56,460 nucleotides of DNA from CAZKWY01 sp964556655 (GCA_964556655.1 CAZKWY010000002.1:1-56460), one strand, 5' to 3'; counted from the first letter of the stretch, positions 47,852 to 56,425 are shown. The notes: a model not told the origin generated them from the sequence alone. Translations and numbers: made by a program.

Positions 47852-49243
47852 ATGCCTGAAAAAAAAGATTTTAATCAACAAAAAACAAGCCTGCCCAAAA
47901 ACATGGAAGGGCGACTTCCACCTCAAAATATCGAAGCAGAACAGTCCGTTCTCGGCTCTTTGATGCTGGACAAAGAAGCCATTATTAAAATAGCTGACTT
48001 GCTTAAAGCCGAAGATTTTTACCGCACAATCCACGGAAATATTTACCAATCAATGCTGAACCTTTACGAAAAGAATGAGCCCATTGATCTTTTGAGTTTG
48101 AGCAACCGCCTTGAAGAGAAAGAATTGATGGAAAAAATAGGCGGCACCACCTATTTGACTAGCTTAGTTAATGCTGTTCCTACCGCAGCTCACATTGAAT
48201 ACTACGCCAAAATTGTCAAAGATAAAAAAATTCTCCGTGATCTTATCAACGCCTCCTTTGAAATCAGCCAGTTAAGCTATCAAGAGCCAGATGACATGGA
48301 TAGCCTTATCGACCAAGCAGAACAGAAAGTTTTTGGCGTCTGCCAGCAGTCTATCAGCCAACGCCTCTTTCCCATTAAAGAAGGACTGGAAGAAGCCTTC
48401 GCGAGAATTGACCGTCTTCATAAGGGAGACAAAGCGACAAGGGGCGTTCCTACTGGCTTTCTTGATCTAGACAATCACCTTTCAGGGCTGCAAAAAGCAG
48501 ACCTTATTATCTTGGCCGCCCGTCCATCCTTGGGAAAAACAAGCATGGCTTTGGATATCGCCCGCTATGTTTCTACCAAAGAAAAAACTCCCACAGCTAT
48601 CTTCAGCATTGAGATGTCTAAAGAACAATTAATTGATCGCCTTATCTGCGCCCAAGCGGGAATCGACCTCTGGCGGATGAGAACCGGCCATCTTTCAGGA
48701 GACGGTCCGGACAACGATTTTGAAAAAATTCAAAGAGCCTTAGACGACCTTTCCGAAACCCCTCTTTTTATAGACGACACTCCTTCGCCCACTATTATTC
48801 AGATGAGAACAATGGCGCGCCGCTTTCAGGCGGATAAAAAGCTGGGCCTTATTGTCATTGACTATCTCCAAATGATTCAGCCGCGCAATAGCAGTGATTC
48901 GCCAGTCCAGCAAATTACAGAAATTTCAAGAGGATTGAAAAGCCTGGCGCGCGAATTAGACGTTCCTATTCTTGCCTTGTCCCAGCTTTCTCGAGCAGTG
49001 GAAAGCCGTTCTCCGGCTATTCCTAAGCTGTCTGATCTACGAGACTCCGGCTCTCTTGAACAAGATAGCGATGTAGTGCTTATGATTTATCGAGAAGACA
49101 AGGACAGGCCCAGCACGGAAAAAAAGAATGTAGCTGAAGTCCATATTGCCAAACATCGTAACGGTCCCACTGGAAAAGTTGAGCTTTACTTCAACGAAAG
49201 CCAGGCTAGCTTTAAAAACTTAGAAAGAAACCTTGAAGAATAA
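47852..49243 (+). CDS. dnaB: Replicative DNA helicase DnaB
   Basis: A 463-residue hexameric helicase of the replication fork. The N-terminal primase-interacting domain begins RLPPQNIEAEQSVLGSLML (about 17-110). The RecA-like motor has Walker A in LAARPSLGKTSMALDIA, the Walker B segment LGLIVIDYLQMI, and the DNA-loop and arginine-finger regions (LSQLSRAVESR, SLEQDSDVVLMIYRE). No intein is present. It partners with the DnaG encoded at 7522. recR follows directly, with ATG immediately after the stop. The start at 47852 lacks a ribosome site. Confidence 0.97.
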   Translation: MPEKKDFNQQKTSLPKNMEGRLPPQNIEAEQSVLGSLMLDKEAIIKIADLLKAEDFYRTIHGNIYQSMLNLYEKNEPIDLLSLSNRLEEKELMEKIGGTTYLTSLVNAVPTAAHIEYYAKIVKDKKILRDLINASFEISQLSYQEPDDMDSLIDQAEQKVFGVCQQSISQRLFPIKEGLEEAFARIDRLHKGDKATRGVPTGFLDLDNHLSGLQKADLIILAARPSLGKTSMALDIARYVSTKEKTPTAIFSIEMSKEQLIDRLICAQAGIDLWRMRTGHLSGDGPDNDFEKIQRALDDLSETPLFIDDTPSPTIIQMRTMARRFQADKKLGLIVIDYLQMIQPRNSSDSPVQQITEISRGLKSLARELDVPILALSQLSRAVESRSPAIPKLSDLRDSGSLEQDSDVVLMIYREDKDRPSTEKKNVAEVHIAKHRNGPTGKVELYFNESQASFKNLERNLEE

Positions 49244-49846
49244 ATGCTTTATCCTCTAGCAGTGCAAAATTTAATCAATCGTATCAGCCAATTGCCTGAT
49301 ATTGGGCCCCGAGCCGCCACCCGGCTGGTTTTTTATTTAATGAGTCAAAATCAGGAAGAGCTTAATCATCTGTCAGACTCAATTAAAGGAATAAAAAAGA
49401 GCATTAAACCCTGCCCCCAATGCTTTAACATCTCCGATGCCAACCAAGCGCTCTGCCCTATTTGCCAAGACGGCAAAAGAGATGCTTCTCTTATTTGCGT
49501 CGTGGAGAATGTTATGAGCATCCCAACGATAGAAAAAACCAACCGTTATCAGGGGCTTTACCATGTTCTAGGCGGACTTATTTCTCCTGCCAGTGGCGTA
49601 GGGCCAGACAAGCTAAAAATCGACGACCTTGCGGCAAGAATTAAAAAAAATCCCAAGCCTATCCGAGAAATAATTTTTGCTTTTAGCCCGACTACGGAAG
49701 GAGATACCACCGCTCTTTATATAGAAAAAACGCTCCAACCGCTCAAAGTAAAAACAAGCCGCTTGGCGCGCGGCTTGTCTATGGGAGCAGATCTAGAATA
49801 TATTGATGAAAATACTCTAAGCTCCGCTTTTTTAGGACGAAAATAG
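49244..49846 (+). CDS. recR: Recombination protein RecR
   Basis: A full-length RecR of 200 residues. A helix-hairpin-helix (LPDIGPRAATRLVFYL, about 16-31) is followed by a four-Cys zinc finger (CPQCFNISDANQALCPIC, about 57-74) and the Toprim domain (LICVVENVMSIPTIEKT, with ITHVLGG-like YHVLGGLISP). The C-terminal Walker-B-like part reads SRLARGLSMGADLEYIDENT. RecR works with RecF/RecO to load RecA at gaps. It starts on the base after the dnaB stop. The common neighbour dnaX/ybaB is absent here. Confidence 0.96.
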   Translation: MLYPLAVQNLINRISQLPDIGPRAATRLVFYLMSQNQEELNHLSDSIKGIKKSIKPCPQCFNISDANQALCPICQDGKRDASLICVVENVMSIPTIEKTNRYQGLYHVLGGLISPASGVGPDKLKIDDLAARIKKNPKPIREIIFAFSPTTEGDTTALYIEKTLQPLKVKTSRLARGLSMGADLEYIDENTLSSAFLGRK

Positions 49847-49977
49847 ATTGCCTTCTTCTTGCAAAAATTCCTCTTTTTTCTTATTGATCAAAGAAATTAA
49901 TTCTGCTGAAAGAAGCATCTCTATCTGTCCAATCTTTTCTCTCTCATTTTATCCTTCTTGCCTAAATGGACGGCTAT

Positions 49978-50304
49978 TTATTTGCTTGAAGCTGGAGAAA
50001 TGATTTTGGTAATTTCTATTTTAGTATAGGGCTGACGATGCCCTTTTTTCTTTTTATACCTTTTTTTAGATTTATATTTAAAAATAACTTCCTTTTTACC
50101 CTTGCCGTGCTCTATTACTTTGCCCTTAACTTGGGCTCCTTTTATTAAAGGAGAGCCAATTTCCACTGCTTCTTCTTTCGTTAAAAGCAAAATCTGGTCA
50201 AAAACTGTTTCTTTGCCTTCTTCTGCTTCAATTTTTTCTATTTTTATTATGTCTCCCGGAGAAACTAGATGCTGTTTTCCTCCAGTTTTAATAACTGCTA
50301 ACAT
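49978..50304 (-). CDS. rplU: 50S ribosomal protein L21
   Basis: An L21 of 108 residues starting MLAVIKTGGKQHLVSPGD, with the conserved IKTGGKQ opening, KVIEHGKGKKEVIFKYKSKK and GHRQPYTKIEITKI at the C-terminus. It binds 23S rRNA in the large subunit. I start it at the ATG at 50304: a longer frame to 50340 would begin inside the -35 box, and the 50304 ATG is 7 nt from TAGGAT. It is separated from its usual partner rpmA by about 33 kb. It converges on recR. Confidence 0.95.
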   Translation of the reverse strand: MLAVIKTGGKQHLVSPGDIIKIEKIEAEEGKETVFDQILLLTKEEAVEIGSPLIKGAQVKGKVIEHGKGKKEVIFKYKSKKRYKKKKGHRQPYTKIEITKIISPASSK

Positions 50305-50311
50305 AGAATTT

Positions 50312-50340
50312 ATCCTATCTTTTTTTAAATAAAAAAGCAA
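50312..50340 (-). promoter_or_regulatory. Leaderless-type promoter of rplU
   Basis: TTGCTT (50335-50340), 17 bp, TAGGAT (50312-50317), then 7 nt (50305-50311) to the ATG. Confidence 0.6.
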
Positions 50341-50371
50341 GAGCTTTTTAGGCCCGCTTTTTCTTGATCTG

Positions 50372-51406
50372 TTAAATTCTTCGATGATGCGCCCTTTCTT
50401 TTTCTATAAATTCCTTCTTTTGCTTTAAAATATTAACATCCTTAGACCACTGGAAAATAACGTCTTCCAAATGATGAACTTTCATTTGCGGCCACTTATC
50501 AGCAGGCATTTTTTTATCGCCTCTGATTTTTGAAAGATTAATCCTAGCTGCGGCCTCGTCAATCAAATCAATAGCTTTGTCGGGCAAAAATCTTTCGGCA
50601 AGATATTTTTCGGTTAAATTAACAGCTTCTTCAAGCATTTCTTCCCCTATTTCTACCTGATGATATTTTTCGTAAGTATCTCTTAGCCCTCTGATAATCC
50701 GCAAAGTATCTTCTGGAGAAGGTTCTTCTACTACTACTGGCTGGAAACGCCTTTCCATGCTAGTATCGTTTTGAATAGAATGGTAATAATCTTCCGGCGT
50801 AGCCGCCCCAATAACTTGAAGATCGCCACGCGCTAAAAAGGGCTTTAATAAATTGGCTGCTCCCACTGCTCCCATTGCCTCACCAGCCGTAGAAAGAATT
50901 TGAATCTCATCAATAAAAAGGATAATTTTTCTTTGCGCTTCAATAATTTCTTTCCTTAGCTCCTCAACCCTTTGCTCAAACTCCCCGCGGAATTTAGTTC
51001 CTGCCAAAAGAGCGCCTAAATTAAGAGCTAACACTCTCTTTTTGGCTAAAAGATCCGGCACTCTTTTTTCGATGATAGCTAGCGCCAGCCCCTCAACAAT
51101 AGCCGTTTTGCCTACCCCAGCTTCGCCCACTAAAATAGAGTTATTTTTGGTCCGCCGGCATAGAATTTGAATAATTCTATCAAGCTCTTCCGTCCTTCCT
51201 ATTAGAGGATCAAGCTGGCCCTCCTCGGCCAATTCAATAAGATCTCTTGAGTATTCGTCTAAAAACGGCGTGTCAGAATCGCTTTTCTTTTCTGTCGTTA
51301 TTTCTTCTCCCCGCTTATTGCTGTAAATGGCCCAAATTAAACCAGCCATTGTCAAAATGATTAAAATGGGGGTGGAATAAGTATCTATAAATTCTAAAAT
51401 AGGCAT
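50372..51406 (-). CDS. Membrane-anchored single-domain Clp-type AAA+ ATPase
   Basis: A 344-residue protein with an N-terminal membrane segment (about 13-28) and a short linker, then one AAA+ domain closely like the first ATPase domain (D1) of ClpA/ClpC. It shows LDPLIGRTEELDRIIQIL, Walker A GEAGVGKTAIVEGLAL, the loop GALLAGTKFRGEFEQR, Walker B ILFIDEIQIL, MERRFQPVVVEEPSPED with the arginine finger, and the lid FLPDKAIDLIDEAAARI. It stops after a short coil, so the Clp N-domain, the D2 domain and the IGF-type loop for binding ClpP are all absent. It cannot be a normal Clp unfoldase. A membrane-tethered remodelling ATPase is the best inference. Confidence 0.85.
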   Translation of the reverse strand: MPILEFIDTYSTPILIILTMAGLIWAIYSNKRGEEITTEKKSDSDTPFLDEYSRDLIELAEEGQLDPLIGRTEELDRIIQILCRRTKNNSILVGEAGVGKTAIVEGLALAIIEKRVPDLLAKKRVLALNLGALLAGTKFRGEFEQRVEELRKEIIEAQRKIILFIDEIQILSTAGEAMGAVGAANLLKPFLARGDLQVIGAATPEDYYHSIQNDTSMERRFQPVVVEEPSPEDTLRIIRGLRDTYEKYHQVEIGEEMLEEAVNLTEKYLAERFLPDKAIDLIDEAAARINLSKIRGDKKMPADKWPQMKVHHLEDVIFQWSKDVNILKQKKEFIEKERAHHRRI

Positions 51407-51598
51407 ATTTTAATCTTTAAAAAGACCGATATTCTGGACAAAAGAAATAACCAGCTGATAAAGCAAGTCCCAAAAAACCACAAAAGCGGATATTGCCAAA
51501 ACAAATAAGACTATTGCTATCTTTGTTTTGGTTCTTGTTTTAGTTTTAGTTTTTACTTCGATCTCTTTGCTAATAATTTTAAAAAAATAAATAAAAAC
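51395..51598 (-). other. Possible small membrane protein frame without a standard start codon
   Basis: On the minus strand an open frame of 67 codons runs from 51598 to a TAG at 51397-51395, overlapping the Clp-like gene start by 12 nt. It reads a Lys/Thr-rich stretch (EIEVKTKTKTRTKTK) and then a clean membrane segment (IAIVLFVLAISAFVVFWDLL). No ATG, GTG or TTG precedes that segment, so translation would need an ATT or similar start. It could be a real small protein, a decayed gene or chance. Confidence 0.25.
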
Positions 51599-51657
51599 TT
51601 ACCTTATTATACCTAAAAAAAACGCGGAAATCATTATTTCCTTGTGGATAGCGGTTT

Positions 51658-52689
51658 TTATTCTAGTTTAGGCTTATCCACCTCTTCTATCTCAACTCCC
51701 GTTTTTTCTTTAGTAATCCTCATAATATCTTTGTCTATCTTTCCCCACTCTTTGCCTGCCTGGTTATACATATTGACAGTAGTATTTAAATTAGCGCCCA
51801 CTTTTTGAAAATAATTACCATAACTGCTAAGATGATTGTTTAGTTTTTCAATATTTTTCCTGATCTCTTTAGCCGACTCTTCAATTTGGAGAGCCCTTAA
51901 TCCCTGTAAAATAGTTTGAAGATAAGCATAAAAAGAATTGGGCGAAACGATAATTACGTGCTTATCGCGAGCAGCGTATTCAATTAAATCTCTAGTATTT
52001 ACTTTAATGGCCCCGATGCGGCTGACTAAAATATCATAGTAAATGCCCTCTGCGGGAATAAACATAAAGGCAAAATCCATTGTTTTCTTTTTCGGCTTGA
52101 TGTATTTTGCTGTTTCGTCAATTCTGTTTTTTAAATCTATTTTAAACTGCCTTTCTAGACGTTCCCTAATAGAAGGATCTTTTTCTTGGGCAAGACGGTT
52201 GTAATTTTCTAAGGAGAACTTGGAATCGATAGGGATAATTTTTTCTTTAACAAAAATAACAGCATCGACAATATGCCCATCGCCTAAATCATACTGCATC
52301 TGATAAGAATTAGGCGGCAAAACATTTTTGAGGACAGTTTCTAAATAATACTCCCCTAAAACTCCTCTTTGTTTCGGATTTTTTAAAATGCTTTCTAAAG
52401 ATTCTAGTTTTTCGGTTACCCCTAGCACCTGCTTGCTAGTGCTGTCCACCCGCGCTAGCTGGTTAGTGACTTCGCGGATAACCTTGTTGCTTTCGCTAGA
52501 CTGATCCTGAGCGTTTCTAAGCGATTCGGAAAGCCTGCTGTCAAGCGATTGGCTCAGCTGATTGATCTGCTGTTGGAGCATTAAGAGAGAGTTCTGGTCA
52601 GGTTCTTTAACCTTTTTTCTCAACAAGATAAAAACAGCCGCTCCTATTCCTATCGCTACCAGAAGTAAAAAAAGAATCAAGTATTCCAT
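51658..52689 (-). CDS. rmuC: DNA recombination protein RmuC homologue
   Basis: A 343-residue RmuC-family protein. The N-terminus is a membrane segment (about 3-24), followed by a coiled coil (about 35-100, QQINQLSQSLDSRLSESLRN) and the predicted nuclease-like core with KNPKQRGVLGEYYLETVL, DAVIFVKEKIIPIDSKFSLENY and FAFMFIPAEGIYYDIL. The family limits inversions at short repeats and more recently has been linked to defence against foreign DNA; the mechanism is unsettled. Acidic and Lys residues of a PD-(D/E)XK-like site (D in VDAVIF, D/K in IDSKF) are present. An extended -10 promoter lies 6 nt before the ATG. Confidence 0.92.
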   Translation of the reverse strand: MEYLILFLLLVAIGIGAAVFILLRKKVKEPDQNSLLMLQQQINQLSQSLDSRLSESLRNAQDQSSESNKVIREVTNQLARVDSTSKQVLGVTEKLESLESILKNPKQRGVLGEYYLETVLKNVLPPNSYQMQYDLGDGHIVDAVIFVKEKIIPIDSKFSLENYNRLAQEKDPSIRERLERQFKIDLKNRIDETAKYIKPKKKTMDFAFMFIPAEGIYYDILVSRIGAIKVNTRDLIEYAARDKHVIIVSPNSFYAYLQTILQGLRALQIEESAKEIRKNIEKLNNHLSSYGNYFQKVGANLNTTVNMYNQAGKEWGKIDKDIMRITKEKTGVEIEEVDKPKLE

Positions 52690-52695
52690 AAAGCT

Positions 52696-52704
52696 ATTTT
52701 ACCA
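52696..52704 (-). promoter_or_regulatory. Extended -10 promoter of rmuC
   Basis: TGG-TAAAAT (52704-52696, minus strand) is an extended -10 element just 6 nt before the ATG at 52689. There is no good -35 box, as is usual for the extended type. Confidence 0.45.
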
Positions 52705-52728
52705 CATTTCAGCCAAAGACCGAAAAGA

Positions 52729-53688
52729 CTATTCGCAAACCGCGATTTCTGCCACGACAAAAAGAAGATAAACAGCAAGAAGAAAAAATCCTTCTTGTCT
52801 GGTAATTTTTCTCCCTGTCCGCAAAAACAACAAGGAGAAAACAGCAGCAATGAATAGGAATAAGCGACCGACAGCGAAATAGGAGGAGCCGCCAACTTCG
52901 ATAGGGCTGATCATAGCCACGATACCCAAAACTAAGGTTGCTGGAAAGATCACCGATCCCATTAGATTGCCTACTACCATCCAGTCCTGCCCTTTCCTTG
53001 CCGCTTGAATGCCAAAGAATATCTCAGGAGAAGCGTTGCCCAGTCCAAGTACTAGCACGCCGATAAGAATAACCGGCAAATTAAAAGCCTCTGAAAAATA
53101 AGTGGCTGAACGAACAATCCCTTCAGCAGCCAAGAAAAGCAAGAGAATAGCTCCAATTAACTCTCCTACATTGCCAAAAACTTCTTTTAGGCCAAGTTTT
53201 TTTTCTTCTTGGCAGTTGTAATCCTTGCTGAATCTTCCTTTCTCTCCAAAAAGCCAATAGACATAAGCAAGAAAAGCCAGAATAAGCAGCAAGCCATCCC
53301 CCCTAGAAAGAATTCCGTCAAAAGTTAAAAGCAAAGGGAAGAGAACAATGATCATCATAAAGATAGCGCTTCCCTGAACCATCCGGCTAGGCAAGGACAG
53401 CCCTTTTCTGGAAACAAAAGCCGCAAGAGCTATAGCGATAGTTAAATCAACAATATTTCCGCCAATGATATCGCCAAAAGAAAGCTGGGGCACGCCATGG
53501 AAAGCGGAGCTAAGCCCGACAGAAAGATTAGGTATCGCGCCAGCTAAAGCAACCGTAAAAAAGGCCACGACAAATTCTTTCCAGCCTAAAAAACGAGCTA
53601 TTTTAGTTAAAGAGTTTACTAAATGGCCGCTAGAACGGGCCAGAACAGCAAAAGAAATAACGAAAATTACCAGATAAAGAACCAGCAT
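52729..53688 (-). CDS. Sodium/calcium exchanger family protein (CaCA, YrbG-like)
   Basis: A 319-residue protein with about ten membrane segments in two inverted halves. The second ion-binding repeat is normal (LGLGNASPEIFFGIQAA, with Glu). The first reads AGAIPNLSVGLSSAFHG, where the usual Glu of the (S/T)xPE motif is Asn. That Glu normally binds the ions, so stoichiometry or ion choice may differ from standard Na+/Ca2+ exchange. FGDIIGGNIVDLTIAIAL and VGNLMGSVIFPATLVLG are the paired GNxxGSNxFN-like motifs. It is 24 bp downstream of a P-type cation ATPase and so probably works with it in Ca2+ or cation efflux. Confidence 0.88.
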   Translation of the reverse strand: MLVLYLVIFVISFAVLARSSGHLVNSLTKIARFLGWKEFVVAFFTVALAGAIPNLSVGLSSAFHGVPQLSFGDIIGGNIVDLTIAIALAAFVSRKGLSLPSRMVQGSAIFMMIIVLFPLLLTFDGILSRGDGLLLILAFLAYVYWLFGEKGRFSKDYNCQEEKKLGLKEVFGNVGELIGAILLLFLAAEGIVRSATYFSEAFNLPVILIGVLVLGLGNASPEIFFGIQAARKGQDWMVVGNLMGSVIFPATLVLGIVAMISPIEVGGSSYFAVGRLFLFIAAVFSLLFLRTGRKITRQEGFFLLAVYLLFVVAEIAVCE

Positions 53689-53712
53689 AATTTTAATAAC
53701 ACCGTCTATTCA

Positions 53713-56400
53713 TCAAAAATGACCTTTTTTAATAAACCAATATTTAGTCATTTCAATAAGAGAAAGATTAAAGATTCCTAGACCAAGGACTAAAATCCAG
53801 TCAAAAGAGTTTAAAGCAACCGTTCCCAAAAGAGATTGCAAAGGAGAAAGATAAATTGCTCCCACAAGCATTATTATGCCGAAAAACCAAGAGAACACCA
53901 GAAAGCGATTATTAAGAGGGTTGATACGCCAAATATTTCTACGCAGACTCTGACAGGAAAAGACATAGAATAAAGAATCGATGGCAAGACCGGCAAAGAT
54001 AATGGAGCGGATATGATCAATAGGATAGCCAGAGTATTTTAAAAGATAAGCGAAAAGCCCTAAAAGAAGAATATCTGTAATCAAGCCAATAATAAAAACT
54101 AGCGTCTTCATCTCTTTATTGAAGAGAGCAAGACTGTAATCTTTCGGTTTTTGCTTCATCGCTTTTTTTTCCTTTTTTGAAAAAGCGAGAGAAATACCCA
54201 TAGGCCCGTCTTCAATCAGGTTGGTCCAAAGTATTTGAGCGGCCAAAACAGGCAAAGGCCAGCCTAGCATTAAACTAACGCTGATCAGGATAACTGTAGT
54301 AAAGCTGTCCGACAAAAGATAAGTAATAGTTTTTCTGATATTGTCAATAATCGCCCTGCCTTCTTCTACCGCCGCTACAATCACATCAAAACGGTCGGTT
54401 AAAAGAACAAGATCAGAAACTTGCTGAGCGACATCAGTGCCCGAGCCCAAGGCTACGCCAATATCAGCTTGTTTTAGAGCTGGCGCGTCATTAATCCCAT
54501 CGCCTGTCATCGCTACAACCTCCTTTCTGCCCTGCCAGGCCTTAACAATCCTTAATTTCTGGGCTGGCTCCACTCGCGCGTAAATATCAATTTGCTTAAT
54601 TTTTTTTCTAAATTCTTTTTCCGACATTAAGGCAAGATCACGTCCCTCCAAAATATTTTCTTTTTTTATTTTAAAGCCAAGCTGACTAGCTACTGCCCGA
54701 GCTGTTAATTTATGATCGCCAGTGACAATAATCGGCCTCATCCCCGCCTGACGGCAAGTGTTAATAGCTTCTTTGGTTTTTTCTCTAATAGGATCGTGAA
54801 GGGCAAAAATCCCTGTCATTACCAAATTCTTGGAAAAAGTTTTTTCTTCTTTGATCTCCTTAGCGGAAGTTTCTTGATATGCTGCCGCCACTACTCTCAA
54901 TCCCTGGTTAGTAAGGTAGTCTATCTTTTCCTTTATCTTTTTATAATCAGACAAAAGAAGTTTTTCTTTTTTGCCGTCTTTGGCTAAAAAACCGGACATA
55001 TCAAGAAGCTTTTCCGGCGAACCAATCAGATAAAGAATATTTTTCTTTTCGTCTAAGCGGTGGAGGCTCGCGGCATACTTAAGAGAAGGATTAAAAAGCA
55101 ATTGGTCAATAATTGGCTCTTTTTCAATCAGCTCTTCTTTGGAAAAACCTGCCCGCAGACCAGCCCAAAAAAGAGCTCTCTCGGTAGGTCGTCCGCGCAC
55201 TGTCCATTCTTCCATTGGCTGACGAGGATTTTCTATAAAGGACTCGTTGCACGCAACCCCGATCTTTAATGCCAAAGATTCTGCCAATGTCATATCTCTC
55301 AAAGCCTGCTTGTCTTTAGAAGAAAAGAGGCGGTTGCCTTTGTCTCTTTTAGCCAAAAGGCTTTCTTTGCCAGCCGACAAATGAGCCACTCTCATTTTAG
55401 CCTCGGTTAAGGTGCCTGTTTTGTCTGTTAAAATAATAGAAGTGCTTCCCAAAGTTTCTGCAGAAGACAGTCTTCTTATCAGTCCCTTTTTTTTCAGAAC
55501 TCTCTGCATGCCTAAGGCCAATACTACTGTCATGGCCACTGGCAAGCCCTCTGGGATGGCCGCTACCGCTACGGCAATGGAGATGGTAAAAATTTCCACA
55601 AAACGACCGCCCGTTGCCATTCCCTCTAAAAAAATGCCCACTGAGATAAGAACAATAATAATCCCTACTATTCTGCTAAAACGAATTAATTTTCTTTGAT
55701 AAGGCGTTTTCTTCTCCTCTGTTTCGCTAATTGCTTCAGCAATCCCGCCTAATGCCGTTTTGATGCCTGTCTTAACAACTATCGCTTTGGCCCATCCTGA
55801 TTCAGCGACCGTTCCCAAATAGACCATATTATCTCGATCGGCCAAAGGAACTTCTTTTTTTAACACACCGCTTTTCTTTTTTGCCGCCAGCCACTCCCCG
55901 GTAAGAGCTGATTCATTCACACTTAGATTATGGCCTTCTATCAAGCGAGCGTCTGCCGGGATTTTATTGCCAGCTCTTAGAAAAACAACATCGCCTGGCA
56001 CTAAATCTTTCTGCAAGACTTCTTTTTCTTGACCGCTTCTTAGAACAACCGCCCTTACCTTTAAAACTCCCTTTAACTTGTCTAAAGCTTGATTGGCTTT
56101 CTTTTCTTGGAGATAACCTACCCCCGCGTTCAGCAAAACAGCACCGAAAATTACTATTGAGTCAGAATAGTCTTCCAAGAATAAAGTAATAATCCCGGCC
56201 ACCAAAAGAATATAAATAAGAGGACTTTTAATCTGGGCGAAAAGTATTTTTAATCTAGAAAAAGGCTTCTTTTTAGGAAGCCTATTAGGCCCAAATTTTT
56301 TAAGCCTTTGCTCGAATTCTTTTTGGCTTAATCCTTGAGAATCGGATTTTAATTCGCGATAAACATCCTTTAAGGGAAGACTATGCCAGTGTTTCTTCAT
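53713..56400 (-). CDS. P-type cation-transporting ATPase (P2, calcium-pump-like)
   Basis: An 895-residue P2-type pump. An N-terminal cation ATPase domain (LSQKEFEQRLKKFGPNRLP) is followed by the membrane and actuator domains, with NESALTGEWLAA in place of the usual TGES; Glu is kept and Ser is Trp. M4 has AAIPEGLPVAM, the phosphorylation motif is ILTDKTGTLTEAK (Asp is phosphorylated), the P domain has VAMTGDGINDAPALKQADIG, and M6 has LWTNLIEDGPMGISLAF. PEGLP plus N-x-x-x-D is the Ca2+ pump type of ion site. A C-terminal cation ATPase domain completes it. I start it at the ATG at 56400. A long inverted repeat lies upstream and a CaCA exchanger gene follows. Confidence 0.93.
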   Translation of the reverse strand: MKKHWHSLPLKDVYRELKSDSQGLSQKEFEQRLKKFGPNRLPKKKPFSRLKILFAQIKSPLIYILLVAGIITLFLEDYSDSIVIFGAVLLNAGVGYLQEKKANQALDKLKGVLKVRAVVLRSGQEKEVLQKDLVPGDVVFLRAGNKIPADARLIEGHNLSVNESALTGEWLAAKKKSGVLKKEVPLADRDNMVYLGTVAESGWAKAIVVKTGIKTALGGIAEAISETEEKKTPYQRKLIRFSRIVGIIIVLISVGIFLEGMATGGRFVEIFTISIAVAVAAIPEGLPVAMTVVLALGMQRVLKKKGLIRRLSSAETLGSTSIILTDKTGTLTEAKMRVAHLSAGKESLLAKRDKGNRLFSSKDKQALRDMTLAESLALKIGVACNESFIENPRQPMEEWTVRGRPTERALFWAGLRAGFSKEELIEKEPIIDQLLFNPSLKYAASLHRLDEKKNILYLIGSPEKLLDMSGFLAKDGKKEKLLLSDYKKIKEKIDYLTNQGLRVVAAAYQETSAKEIKEEKTFSKNLVMTGIFALHDPIREKTKEAINTCRQAGMRPIIVTGDHKLTARAVASQLGFKIKKENILEGRDLALMSEKEFRKKIKQIDIYARVEPAQKLRIVKAWQGRKEVVAMTGDGINDAPALKQADIGVALGSGTDVAQQVSDLVLLTDRFDVIVAAVEEGRAIIDNIRKTITYLLSDSFTTVILISVSLMLGWPLPVLAAQILWTNLIEDGPMGISLAFSKKEKKAMKQKPKDYSLALFNKEMKTLVFIIGLITDILLLGLFAYLLKYSGYPIDHIRSIIFAGLAIDSLFYVFSCQSLRRNIWRINPLNNRFLVFSWFFGIIMLVGAIYLSPLQSLLGTVALNSFDWILVLGLGIFNLSLIEMTKYWFIKKGHF

Positions 56401-56425
56401 ATTTATATCTGTAAGAATAGCTCGC

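Noticed and set aside
49800..49950. Minus-strand frame of about 28 codons starting MLLSAELISLINKKK between recR and rplU
   Set aside because: It is very short, partly overlaps the recR 3' end, and has neither promoter nor ribosome site; chance cannot be excluded.
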